Positions 56,773 to 64,000 of a stretch of DNA of 64,000 nt are shown here, one piece after another. Where the stretch lies: NCBI RefSeq assembly GCF_007990775.1, contig NZ_BJXB01000013.1, positions 110,136 through 174,135 on the forward strand, read 5' to 3'. Numbering within the stretch: the stretch's first letter is position 1; each line of letters begins with the position of its first letter. Origin of the DNA: Deinococcus cellulosilyticus NBRC 106333 = KACC 11606 (lineage in GTDB: Bacteria; Deinococcota; Deinococci; Deinococcales; Deinococcaceae). Both the position numbers and the translations under genes were made by a program. The notes below the pieces were generated by a model. The model saw nothing but the letters and a program-made list of their open reading frames with translations. It searched no databases and had not been told where the DNA came from.

Positions 56773-57974
56773 GCGTTTCCTCCCAGGGGCAAGGTCAGAA
56801 AGATGCGGGTGCCCTGCCCTGGAGCACCGTGCACTTCAAGATGGCCCGCAACCTCTGCCAGACGCTCACGCATGCCCCTCAGGCCATTGCCCTCCTTCTG
56901 CCCCTCCTGGAGGCCCAGACCATCATCGGTTGCCGTCAACTGCACCGCCTCTGCGTCGCGGACGACCTGGATGTGCAGGTGCTCGGCTTCGGCATGGCGC
57001 ATCGCATTGGTGATGATCTCCTGCACACAGCGCACCAGAATCTGTGCCCTGAGCGGATCAGAAAGCAGCAGGTTCTGCGGGACATCCAGATGGATCTGTG
57101 GACCCGGCACATTTTGAATCAGGGTGTGCAGGGCCTCTGTGACATTGAGGGTGGCCTCACCCCGCAGGGCCGTGACGGTTTCCCGCACCCCGGACAGCAG
57201 CAGTTTTGCCAGCACCTGGCTTTTCTGCAGGTACTCCAGCCGTCTGGGTTCGCTGTGCACCGCCACTTCCAGATTCAGGCTGAGGGCGGTCAGGTGGTGC
57301 CCGGCCACATCATGCAGCTCACGGGCAATGCTCAGGCGCTCCGAAAGGCGGCTGGAATCCAGCAGCAGGCCCTGGGTGGCCCGCACCTCTGCATAGGCCT
57401 GTTCCAGCACCTGACGTGACCTGCGCTCACTGGCCGCCAGATGGCTGCTGAACAGCACATACAGCTGAAAACCAATGTAGGCCGCCACCAGCGGTGCAAC
57501 CCCAAGCCAGCCGTGTCTCAGGCCATGCACGAAGGCCACCGCTGCGGTCTGCCCCAGCATCCACAGCACAGCACCCCGAATGCGGATTCTGGGGGCTGCC
57601 TCTCCAGACTGCAGGGTGGGCAGCAGTTTCTGCACCTCCCTCAGAGAGAAGGTCGGAAGAAGCTGCATGGCCACCAGCACCAGAAAAAAAGCAGAAAAAC
57701 CATAAAGACCATCCCACACATTGATGACCCCTGAGATGCTCTGCACCCACAGCAGGGTGACACTGCGCGCAGGGTCCGGCTGCGGTTTCAGCTGTTCTCT
57801 GGTGCTGCTCCAGAAAGCCAGCGCAAACACCAGCGAACTGGCCCCCCAGATCACAAATCCCAGTGGAGAAACGGTGTGCCGGACCAGGGCATTGAACACC
57901 ACAGGCACACCCATCACCGCCCAGGTGCACAGGGCAGCAATCCGCATCATGTGCAGGTGGTGGGGACTGAGCAT
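56769..57974 (-). CDS. NarL-type (HisKA_3) sensor histidine kinase
   Basis: 401 residues. Five or six membrane segments occupy about 10-190, with no long extracellular loop. The H-box is ERLSIARELHDVAGHHLTALSLNLE (HisKA_3 type). A HATPase_c domain follows, with EIITNAMRHAEAEHLHIQV, TATDDGLGL and GNGLRGMRERL. I used the ATG at 57974 because TACACT ends 7 nt before it; the upstream in-frame extension lacks homology. The signal is unknown. Confidence 0.92.
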   Translation of the reverse strand: MLSPHHLHMMRIAALCTWAVMGVPVVFNALVRHTVSPLGFVIWGASSLVFALAFWSSTREQLKPQPDPARSVTLLWVQSISGVINVWDGLYGFSAFFLVLVAMQLLPTFSLREVQKLLPTLQSGEAAPRIRIRGAVLWMLGQTAAVAFVHGLRHGWLGVAPLVAAYIGFQLYVLFSSHLAASERRSRQVLEQAYAEVRATQGLLLDSSRLSERLSIARELHDVAGHHLTALSLNLEVAVHSEPRRLEYLQKSQVLAKLLLSGVRETVTALRGEATLNVTEALHTLIQNVPGPQIHLDVPQNLLLSDPLRAQILVRCVQEIITNAMRHAEAEHLHIQVVRDAEAVQLTATDDGLGLQEGQKEGNGLRGMRERLAEVAGHLEVHGAPGQGTRIFLTLPLGGNA

Positions 57975-58117
57975 GCCTTTCAGTGTAGCAACAGCCCTGC
58001 AAATGCACCCCTGCCAGAAGTCACCCCTGCCTGCCCTGTCTTGATGCACAGGCACCAGAAGCACCGGGATGCCACACTGAAACCAGACAGGGCACAGAGC
58101 CCACAAGGAGGAAGTGT

Positions 58118-58399
58118 ATGGAGCACCCCACATTAAGACAGGACACTGGCGCATGGATTCTGCAGGTCTGGCTCTCTTTTCTGATTTCCATCGGACTCAC
58201 GCTGGTGGGCATCGTTCAACTGGATGCTGACCTGTGGAGCAAGGGGTACATGTTCATGGGGCTCTTCTTCACGGTGGGTTCGAGTTTCACCCTGGCGAAA
58301 ACCATCCGGGACCAGCAGGAAATTCAGCGCATGGTGAACCGCTTCACGGACGCCAAGACCGAAAAGATCATTGCCGAATATGAAATGAAGCGCCCCTGA
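58118..58399 (+). CDS. YiaA-like inner membrane protein
   Basis: 93 residues. Two membrane segments (about 13-34, 44-62) in ILQVWLSFLISIGLTLVGIVQLD and GYMFMGLFFTVGSSFTLAKTIRD match the YiaA/YiaB family two-helix domain. Function unknown. AAGGAGGAAGTG precedes the ATG. Divergent from the NarL-type kinase gene. Confidence 0.85.
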   Translation: MEHPTLRQDTGAWILQVWLSFLISIGLTLVGIVQLDADLWSKGYMFMGLFFTVGSSFTLAKTIRDQQEIQRMVNRFTDAKTEKIIAEYEMKRP

Positions 58400-58417
58400 C
58401 CTTCTGGAACAGAACCC

Positions 58418-59272
58418 TCAGCGGTACGTTTCAACCTTCAGGGCGTGCTGCACAGGTTCTGGAAGCTTCTTCCACCATTTGCGGTCAATGGAGTCCAGCT
58501 TCTGGTGGTACTCCAGGGCCAGCATCACATAAGACCTTTCCTGCAGGAGTTTTTGCAGAGAGGTCTCCCCTTTGGATTGGATGAATTCCAGCAGCACATC
58601 GCTGAGCTGTTTCTGCACCTGCTGGAAAGCCAGATGGGCCGCCACCTTCATGCCGTCTTCGGTCAGAAAGGGGAACTTGCTCACTTCGAATTGCAGGTCC
58701 GGGTTGGCCTGCAACTTCTTGGCCACCGCCTGAACCTGGGTGCTGAGGGTCAGGTCCCGGCAGGGCAGGCACAAATCCTCCCGATCGGTGAGGGTCTTGC
58801 AGGCCGGGCAGGGCTTGAAGCCTTTCTGGTGACGCAGGCGTTTGGATTGCAGCACGGCCTCTGCGGCCTTTCTGGCGGTGTCCCTGAAGTGCTCGGGGAC
58901 CCCTTCGAGCATGTGTTCGACGGTCTCAAGATCACGTGCGGTCAGTTTGGGTGGAGGGGTGGGCCTGGGCTGGTCCACCGGAGTGTGCACGGTGCCCACC
59001 ACGAATTTGATGTCCTGCACCTTGCCCTCCCCGAGCACCTCTGAAAGTTTGCTGACAAAACGGGTGCGCTGCAAAGACAGGTGATGGGCCACCACCGAAT
59101 CCTGCACCTCGACAATCAGAACCCTGTCCTGCACGGCACGGGCACGGGTCATCTTGCTGAGTTGCGGCCCGACCACCTGCGGCCAGACGGCGACGGCACG
59201 GGCACGTTCCACCCCACCCTGAATGCCCTGTCTGCGCATCATGCGGAAGAGCAGGTCATTGAACTCTTTCAA
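58418..59272 (-). CDS. DUF721 (DciA-like) protein with zinc finger
   Basis: 284 residues. The N-terminal 90 (MKEFNDLLFRMMRRQGIQGGVERARAVAVWPQVVGPQLSKMTRARAVQDRVLIVEVQDSVVAHHL) match the DUF721 domain of DciA, the replicative helicase loader/operator found where DnaC/DnaI are absent. A C-x2-C-x9-C-x2-C zinc knuckle (PCPACKTL ... CLPCRD) follows, then a helical C-terminus. It overlaps recF by 17 nt, an arrangement found in many bacteria. Long for a DciA. Confidence 0.85.
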   Translation of the reverse strand: MKEFNDLLFRMMRRQGIQGGVERARAVAVWPQVVGPQLSKMTRARAVQDRVLIVEVQDSVVAHHLSLQRTRFVSKLSEVLGEGKVQDIKFVVGTVHTPVDQPRPTPPPKLTARDLETVEHMLEGVPEHFRDTARKAAEAVLQSKRLRHQKGFKPCPACKTLTDREDLCLPCRDLTLSTQVQAVAKKLQANPDLQFEVSKFPFLTEDGMKVAAHLAFQQVQKQLSDVLLEFIQSKGETSLQKLLQERSYVMLALEYHQKLDSIDRKWWKKLPEPVQHALKVETYR

Positions 59273-60296
59273 GGCGTCCTCCCTGCATGCGGTAGTGGTG
59301 TTCTGCGTGGGGCAAGGGTTCTGTGCCCGTGATCAATGCCTGCGGACTGCGGCGCGCCAGCTCGATCAGGGCAGTGCGGCGTTCGGGGTCCAGCTCGGCA
59401 CTGAAATCATCGATCAGCAGGATGGGGTTTTCCTGGTAGCGTTCAAACAGCAGTTCGTATTCCGCATACCTGAGGGCCAGTGCGATGGTTCTGGCCTCTC
59501 CTCTGCTGGCAAAATCCGATGCAGGCTGACCCCTCAGGGTCAGCACCAGATCATCCCTGTGAGGCCCAATCACGGTGCTCTGGCGTGCGAATTCCTCCGA
59601 GCGTTTCAGCAGAAAATCCCTGGCGTACCCCTCAATGGAGGTGGTTTCCTGCAAAGTGACACCCAGTTCGCCCCGACCACCAATGCGGGTGTGGGCTTCA
59701 CTGGCGTACTTCTGGATTTTCTGAATGGCCCTCTGACGCAAATCCATGACCAGCGTCCCGAGTTCTGCGAGTTTGGCATCAAACACTTCAAGCGCCCACT
59801 GCTCATCGTTCTTGAGGGCAGCATTGCGCTGGGCGAGGTTTTTCTGGTAGAGGTCCAGGGCCTGGGCATAGCGGGCACTGATCTTGGAGAGCAGGTCGTC
59901 CAGAAACTTGCGGCGCACACTCGGGCTTCCGAACACAATGTCGCTGTCTTCTGGGGCAATGAAAACGGCTCCGCCCCTCAGCAGTTCTGCACTCTTGACC
60001 CGCACTCCATCGAGTTTCATCAGGCGTTTGCCCCGACCAATCCCAACTTCGGCGATGCTCTGGCCCTCGTCGCGCTCCAGGGTGGCCCGCACGTAGGCTT
60101 CCGTCTCTTCAAAACGCACCAGTTGCTGCAGCCTTCCTGCATCCACCACCCCGGTCAGAACCAGATAAAGGGCTTCCAGGACATTGGTTTTTCCCTGCCC
60201 GTTGAGGCCGGAGATGGAGTGGATGCCCTGTTCAAATGCCATGTCCTGATCACAGAGATTGCGGTAGTTGAGGGTGGTGAGGAGGCGCAGAATCAC
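59256..60296 (-). CDS. recF: DNA replication and repair protein RecF
   Basis: 346 residues. SMC-like ATPase that helps load RecA at gaps together with RecO and RecR. Walker A GLNGQGKTNVLEAL, signature region FASRGEARTIALALRYAEYEL, and Walker B ILLIDDFSAELD are visible. The start is uncertain: I chose the GTG at 60296, which gives VILRLLTTLNYRNL and has TAGGAT ending 7 nt before it. ATGs at 60305 and 60302 would add three or two residues. Overlaps dciA by 17 nt. Confidence 0.95.
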   Translation of the reverse strand: MILRLLTTLNYRNLCDQDMAFEQGIHSISGLNGQGKTNVLEALYLVLTGVVDAGRLQQLVRFEETEAYVRATLERDEGQSIAEVGIGRGKRLMKLDGVRVKSAELLRGGAVFIAPEDSDIVFGSPSVRRKFLDDLLSKISARYAQALDLYQKNLAQRNAALKNDEQWALEVFDAKLAELGTLVMDLRQRAIQKIQKYASEAHTRIGGRGELGVTLQETTSIEGYARDFLLKRSEEFARQSTVIGPHRDDLVLTLRGQPASDFASRGEARTIALALRYAEYELLFERYQENPILLIDDFSAELDPERRTALIELARRSPQALITGTEPLPHAEHHYRMQGGRLERVQ

Positions 60297-60343
60297 GAGC
60301 ATCATCCTACAACTTGTGCCCTTGTGACTCCATGAGGGGAGAA

Positions 60344-60371
60344 GGCCGAGGGCCGAGGGCCCAGGGCCGAG
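60344..60371. repeat. GGCCGAG heptamer tract
   Basis: Four 7-bp units in register (GGCCGAG twice, GGCCCAG, GGCCGAG) directly upstream of recF. Related to the element at 29753-29874. No inverted partner was seen within 200 bp. Confidence 0.65.
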
Positions 60372-60525
60372 GGCAAAAAACAACCGCAAAGGTCAGAATT
60401 TCTCTGCAGGTCCCTCACACTCTGAGCCGTCCACCTGATCACAAAAGAACTCTTGTAGGGGCGAGGCGTGCCTCGCCCTGTTGACAGAACCCTTGATCCT
60501 CCAGAGCACCCTCTTGCCACGGCCA

Positions 60526-60559
60526 CTACTTTGTGTCACTATGTAGCCATACAAAGTAG
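60526..60559. promoter_or_regulatory. PadR operator dyad
   Basis: CTACTTTGT (60526-60534) and ACAAAGTAG (60551-60559) are perfect inverted copies 16 bp apart, spanning the probable -10 of padR. TTGCCA lies at 60514-60519. The dyad is centred 31 nt before the padR start codon. Confidence 0.65.
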
Positions 60560-60573
60560 ATGAAAGGAGGTTT

Positions 60574-60915
60574 ATGGACGCCAACACTTTAAAAGGACAT
60601 CTGGACCTGATCCTGCTGGCCACACTGGAAAAAGAACCCCTTTACGGCCTGCGCATCATTCAGGAAGTGCAGGTGCAGACCGAAGGGTATTTCACCTTCA
60701 AGGAAGGCACCCTCTATCCTGCCCTGCACCGCCTGGAAAAAGCAGGCTGGATTGACACCGAAACGCAACCCTCACCCATCGGCGGGCCACCCCGCAAGTA
60801 TTACAAATTGACAGAATCAGGCCTGAAAGCCCTGCAGGACAAACGCCAGGAATGGCAGAGCTTCCAGCAGGCCATGCGCGCCTTCGGAGGGAACAGACAT
60901 GCAAAAACGCATTGA
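60574..60915 (+). CDS. PadR family transcriptional regulator
   Basis: 113 residues. GHLDLILLATLEKEPLYGLRIIQEVQVQTEGYFTFKEGTLYPALHRLEKAGWIDTE is the PadR winged helix, with RKYYKLTESGLKAL in the wing and dimer helix. AGGAGGTTT precedes the ATG. It overlaps the first of the two paralogous membrane-protein genes by 17 nt, so it is co-transcribed and probably senses or controls their expression. The promoter carries a 9-bp dyad. Confidence 0.93.
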   Translation: MDANTLKGHLDLILLATLEKEPLYGLRIIQEVQVQTEGYFTFKEGTLYPALHRLEKAGWIDTETQPSPIGGPPRKYYKLTESGLKALQDKRQEWQSFQQAMRAFGGNRHAKTH

Positions 60916-61990
60916 ACAGTATCTGAATCGGGCCACACGCGGACTGTGGGGCAGGAAAAGGCAGCAGGTCAAACAGGAACTGTACTCCCACATTTATGAA
61001 AAGATGCACTTCCAGATGTCCTTTGGCAAATCCGAAGAAGAAGCCCTGGAAAGCACTTTACAGGCGATGGGCAAACCCAGAGAAGTGAATGCGGGACTCT
61101 TCAAACTCCATGCCCTGCCCGCCCTGGGCAAGATGGTTCTGATCACAGGCATGCTCAGTGCTGCCGTGATCAGTCAGGCGCAACATCAGCCCAGTGTCCA
61201 TGTCTACACCCAGCAAGTCCAGGTGGAAAATCCATTTGATGCCCGCAACACCCAGACCTTCCCAATCCATTACCTGTCTGCTGGGGAACTGGCTCAGGCT
61301 TTGCAAGAACAGCAGGTGCCCTTCTCCCTGCAGAACCGGCAGGAAGGAAATCAGCCTGCTGCTGTGCTGACCATTGGAGACCAGACCACCGTCCTTCCTT
61401 ATCAGGACCAGCATGACCGTGAAGGGCTGATCAAACCCCAGGGCCAGGACCACTTGATCTCCATTGATCTGCTCCTGATCAGCCTGCTGGAGAATGACAG
61501 CAGCAGGTTGCATGGCCTGGTCAATCCACGCATTGACATCGGAGGGGCCAGTTTCACCCTGGGCACCAAGGAGCACAGTTTCAGTGCAGATACCGCTTAC
61601 ATCAGCCTGCTCAACAACTACATGCAAAAGCACCACCATCTGGGCATTGCCATTCCAGCAGACGACCCGATGGCCCCCAGGAGCAAATCCTTCACCCTCA
61701 GGGTCCCTGAGGCAAAAGATGGTGAAGTGTACGCGTTGATTCAGGCAGACCGCATGTATTACGAACAATGCAACTGCATCACAGAAACAGGCAATGACCT
61801 GAAAATGGCAACAGCCGCCCTGGCCGAAGCCAGAGATGGCAAAATCACCCTCCTGAGCAAATACCCGGACTTGAAGTTCTCCGCTCTGGACCGCCTGAAT
61901 GAGGGCGATGTCCTGATCAAACTCTCTGGAGAATTCAGAACAGCCCCTTTCATGGTGGTGCAGGTCAACCCTGAGGACATCCAGCCATGA
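60899..61990 (+). CDS. PadR-associated membrane protein with N-terminal prefix domain (paralogue 1)
   Basis: 363 residues. The first 75 residues (RIEQYLNRATRGLWGRKRQQVKQELYSHIYEKM) match the permease-prefix / HAAS-like domain seen next to PadR regulators. A membrane segment is at about 78-97 (GKMVLITGMLSAAVISQ). The rest, about 265 residues, is outside the membrane and shows a repeated pattern resembling copper-amine-oxidase-like domains (PIHYLSAGELAQALQEQQVPFSL ... LISIDLLLISLLEN). It has two cysteines in the CNC segment (residues 291-293). No enzyme is assigned. Coupled to the next gene by 4 nt. Confidence 0.7.
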   Translation: MQKRIEQYLNRATRGLWGRKRQQVKQELYSHIYEKMHFQMSFGKSEEEALESTLQAMGKPREVNAGLFKLHALPALGKMVLITGMLSAAVISQAQHQPSVHVYTQQVQVENPFDARNTQTFPIHYLSAGELAQALQEQQVPFSLQNRQEGNQPAAVLTIGDQTTVLPYQDQHDREGLIKPQGQDHLISIDLLLISLLENDSSRLHGLVNPRIDIGGASFTLGTKEHSFSADTAYISLLNNYMQKHHHLGIAIPADDPMAPRSKSFTLRVPEAKDGEVYALIQADRMYYEQCNCITETGNDLKMATAALAEARDGKITLLSKYPDLKFSALDRLNEGDVLIKLSGEFRTAPFMVVQVNPEDIQP

Positions 61991-63039
61991 GCACGCAAAA
62001 ACGCATTGAGCAGTATCTGAATCAGGCCACCAGAGGTTTGTGGGGGAAACAGCGCATGGCTGTCAGGCAGGAACTCCACTCCCACATTTTTGAGAGAATG
62101 CAACACCATCTGGCCTTCGGGGTTTCTGCAGATGAGGCCCTGGCCCGTGCCCTTCAAGCACTCGGGAAACCTGCTGAAATCAATGCAGGTCTGTTGAAAA
62201 CCCACACCCTTCCTGTGGTCACCCGATCCCTGCTGATTGCTGGACTCATGGGTGGGCTCCTGGTCTCCCAGGCCCACAACCAGAAGATGGTGGGATTCCA
62301 TCAGAAAATGAAACTCTGCACCATTTCCACCTGCAGTGAAGGACCCATCACCTATTTTGAAGCAGATGGCCTGATGAAGACCCTCCGTGAGCAGAACGTT
62401 CCAGCAACCCTCAGGGTGGAGCCAGATGGGGGTGCGCTGCTGCTGCTGCCAGAAATGCACTCCACTTACTTCAGCCCGCTCAACACCGTTCAGAAGGATG
62501 GAAAGATTTACCTGTCCTTTGATGAACTGGTGACCTCCCTGTCCATTGAAACAGCATTCAACATCCGGCACCTCAAAAATCCTGAAATCACCTTCAACAC
62601 CACCACTTTCAGGGTTGGAGATGAAAAACATCCTTTTGATGCCACCAGCACGTACCGTCACCTGATTGCACCCTCTATCTACAACCAGACTGGAGCCACT
62701 GTGGTCTGGGGACCCGCAGCTTCTGCAATTCAAACCCATGCCCTCAACATCAGGCGTCCGGCAGCAGCGGAAGGAGAAGTGTACGCCCTGCTGCAACCCG
62801 CTCCAGCAAACCTTTACAACACCAGTGTTTTTGAGAAAGCCTACACCTTGCAGTTCTCAGAAGTGCAAAAGGGCACCTTGCACTTCAAAAGTGCCACCCC
62901 ACAGGTGAACTTCACCACACTGGACGCCAGAAAACCGGGCAGTGTGGTGCTGAAGATCACCGGGAAAATCAATTACTGGAAAAGCCTCCCCCCTTATGAA
63001 GTGGTCCAGCCTTCAGAGAACCACATCTTTTATCCCTAA
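61987..63039 (+). CDS. PadR-associated membrane protein (paralogue 2)
   Basis: 350 residues. Same layout as the gene upstream: RIEQYLNQATRGLWGKQRMAVRQELHSHIFERM prefix domain, membrane segment about 79-95 and an outer domain (ITYFEADGLMKTLREQNVPATLRVEPDGGALLLLPEMHSTYF). The two paralogues share the prefix closely but the outer domains diverge strongly, which suggests different partners. They could form one heteromeric complex sensed through the prefix domain and PadR. Confidence 0.7.
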   Translation: MSTQKRIEQYLNQATRGLWGKQRMAVRQELHSHIFERMQHHLAFGVSADEALARALQALGKPAEINAGLLKTHTLPVVTRSLLIAGLMGGLLVSQAHNQKMVGFHQKMKLCTISTCSEGPITYFEADGLMKTLREQNVPATLRVEPDGGALLLLPEMHSTYFSPLNTVQKDGKIYLSFDELVTSLSIETAFNIRHLKNPEITFNTTTFRVGDEKHPFDATSTYRHLIAPSIYNQTGATVVWGPAASAIQTHALNIRRPAAAEGEVYALLQPAPANLYNTSVFEKAYTLQFSEVQKGTLHFKSATPQVNFTTLDARKPGSVVLKITGKINYWKSLPPYEVVQPSENHIFYP

Positions 63040-63071
63040 CCCCACCATTCCACAGCACACTCCCAGAAAAA

Positions 63072-63102
63072 CCCCCAGACAGTGTCTGGGGGAAGTTTTT
63101 TT
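63072..63102 (+). terminator. intrinsic terminator of the padR operon
   Basis: CCCCCAGAC-AGT-GTCTGGGGG stem followed by AAGTTTTTTT. Confidence 0.85.
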
Positions 63103-63150
63103 ACACACTATGGCTGGGTTTTTGATGGTCCTGTGGTTGTCTGACATCTT

Positions 63151-63178
63151 GCTGTCCACTGTGAACTGTAAACTGTGA
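63151..63178. repeat. CTGTGAA heptamer tract
   Basis: Four 7-bp units in register (GCTGTCC, ACTGTGA, ACTGTAA, ACTGTGA). Same unit family as the tract at 19343-19370, in the opposite orientation. Confidence 0.65.
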
Positions 63179-63222
63179 ACTTCTAAAGATGACTGCTCCA
63201 TTCCCTGCTTCTGGGCACCCGT

Positions 63223-63888
63223 TTAAGACTGGCCCATGGAGCGCTTCAGGGCTTCAAGTTCCTCATCGATTTCTTTGTCGCGGCCCAGATCTTTGAGCTG
63301 CTCGTCGATGTCTTCTTCCTTGCGGAGTTGGGACATGGCTTTCGCCTGGTCTTCCATCCCTGCGACTTTGCGTTCCATCTCATCGAAGGCAGACATGGCC
63401 CCTTTGGCCTTGTCAAAACCAGAGACGCGCTCCAGGGTCTGGGCAGCCTCTGCACCTTTCTGGCGGGCCTGCAAGAGTTCCTTCTTGGCCTGCATCTCGC
63501 TGATTTTGCCTTCCAGGGCACGAAGCTGGGTTTTCAGCTCTTCGATGATGCTTTCATGCTGCTGGATCTGGGTGGAGTAGGCGTTGGCGATGTCCTCGTA
63601 GTTCTTCTTGCGGGTGAGGGCTTCACGGGCCAGGTTCTCGTTGCCCAGTTTGAGGGCTTCCTGGGCTTTCACCACGTACTCCTCGGAGAGGCGTTTGTTC
63701 ATCATCTGTTCGCGCTTGAGTTTTTCACTCTGCGCCATCGCCTCGGCCACTTCCTTGCGGGCCTGGGCATAGGCGTCACGCATGTCCATCATGCTCTGTT
63801 CAATGATTTTTTCGGGATCTTCGGCCCTGGAGATCAGGTCGTTGACGTTGGCGCGAATCAGTCGGCTTAAACGGTCAAAAATGCTCAT
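63223..63888 (-). CDS. PspA/IM30 family phage shock protein
   Basis: 221 residues. Membrane-associated coiled-coil scaffold that maintains membranes under stress. MSIFDRLSRLIRANVNDLIS is the amphipathic membrane helix (residues 1-20); EDPEKIIEQSMMDMRDAYAQARKEVAEAMA starts the coiled coil, which continues to about residue 160, with KYEDIANAYSTQI-type helices. The end (IDEQLKDLGRDKEIDEELEALKRSM) is typical. AGGAGGATCACC precedes the ATG. A GAAACTT box, then a 17-bp gap and TATCTG, lie 60 bases upstream and resemble an ECF-sigma promoter. Confidence 0.93.
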   Translation of the reverse strand: MSIFDRLSRLIRANVNDLISRAEDPEKIIEQSMMDMRDAYAQARKEVAEAMAQSEKLKREQMMNKRLSEEYVVKAQEALKLGNENLAREALTRKKNYEDIANAYSTQIQQHESIIEELKTQLRALEGKISEMQAKKELLQARQKGAEAAQTLERVSGFDKAKGAMSAFDEMERKVAGMEDQAKAMSQLRKEEDIDEQLKDLGRDKEIDEELEALKRSMGQS

Positions 63889-64000
63889 GGTGATCCTCCT
63901 GTATGCAGATACGGGTGTTCTGGTCGGAAAGTTTCGTCTCGGACTTGACCTATTTTAAGGGTTTCACCTGATGGCACTGTGATGATTCACGCTGAGGGCC

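Larger units (their letters stand above)
1..64000. other. no RNA genes, CRISPR arrays or intact transposons found
   Basis: I looked for tRNA cloverleafs, rRNA, CRISPR repeats and transposase motifs by eye on both strands and found none. Riboswitch-like folds could be missed by eye. Confidence 0.5.

Overview
The window looks like chromosomal DNA of a Deinococcus-type bacterium (Deinococcaceae, one of the moderate-GC species). This rests on the gene set rather than on a sequence search: family-5 uracil-DNA glycosylase, a CarD-family regulator, the futalosine menaquinone enzymes MqnD and MqnB, recF next to a DUF721/DciA-like gene, PspA, two M48 peptidases, and small proteins without wider homologues that I recognise. 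About twenty genes have a TANNNT -10 hexamer ending 6-7 nt before the start codon and no Shine-Dalgarno sequence. That is the leaderless arrangement known to be frequent in Deinococcus, and I used it to choose several starts. No tRNA, rRNA, CRISPR array or intact transposase was seen.

Layout. 1-5.1 kb: end of an HD-GYP protein, a secreted beta-helix protein, an Rrf2 regulator, an AhpD-like protein with a striking concentric palindrome upstream, msrA and a family-5 UDG. 5.1-13.8 kb: a stand-alone HsdR-N nuclease-like protein, aroA, two M48 peptidases around an SDR, an SPFH/ribbon-helix-helix pair, and carD behind a leader that encodes a 23-codon leaderless ORF followed by a terminator. 13.8-23 kb: Nudix, proA-proB, DUF3291, a PRTase, gltX, a P450, a divergent regulator/small membrane protein pair, a pentapeptide protein and a decayed phosphotransferase. 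23-36.7 kb: a pterin dehydratase with a 900-residue DUF2339 membrane protein, a GlsB-like protein, a two-component pair, mqnD facing mqnB, pyrE, a nitroreductase-like gene with a RmlA-type nucleotidyltransferase, and a GntR regulator. 36.7-48 kb: a DinB-TetR-DinB operon with its operator, a macrodomain protein, pgm, an SdpR/SdpI-like pair with a CPBP protease, an alpha/beta hydrolase, a frameshifted secreted protein and a DUF4344 peptidase.

48-55 kb is the most unusual part. Six tightly coupled minus-strand genes match the uncharacterised STM4011-STM4015 families: two radical SAM proteins, an alkaline-phosphatase-fold hydrolase, an ATP-grasp protein and a leucine-rich protein, with an SMI1/KNR4 protein inserted. 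A plus-strand pair (a small protein and a leucine-rich DUF6745-like protein) runs into the far end of the operon. This looks like a coherent multi-enzyme system of unknown product.

55-64 kb: GNAT, moaB, a NarL-type two-component pair, a YiaA-like protein, recF-dciA, a PadR regulator with two paralogous membrane-anchored proteins, and pspA. Scattered between genes are degenerate 7-bp tandem repeats. At three places they form the arms of 120-160 bp inverted-repeat elements.
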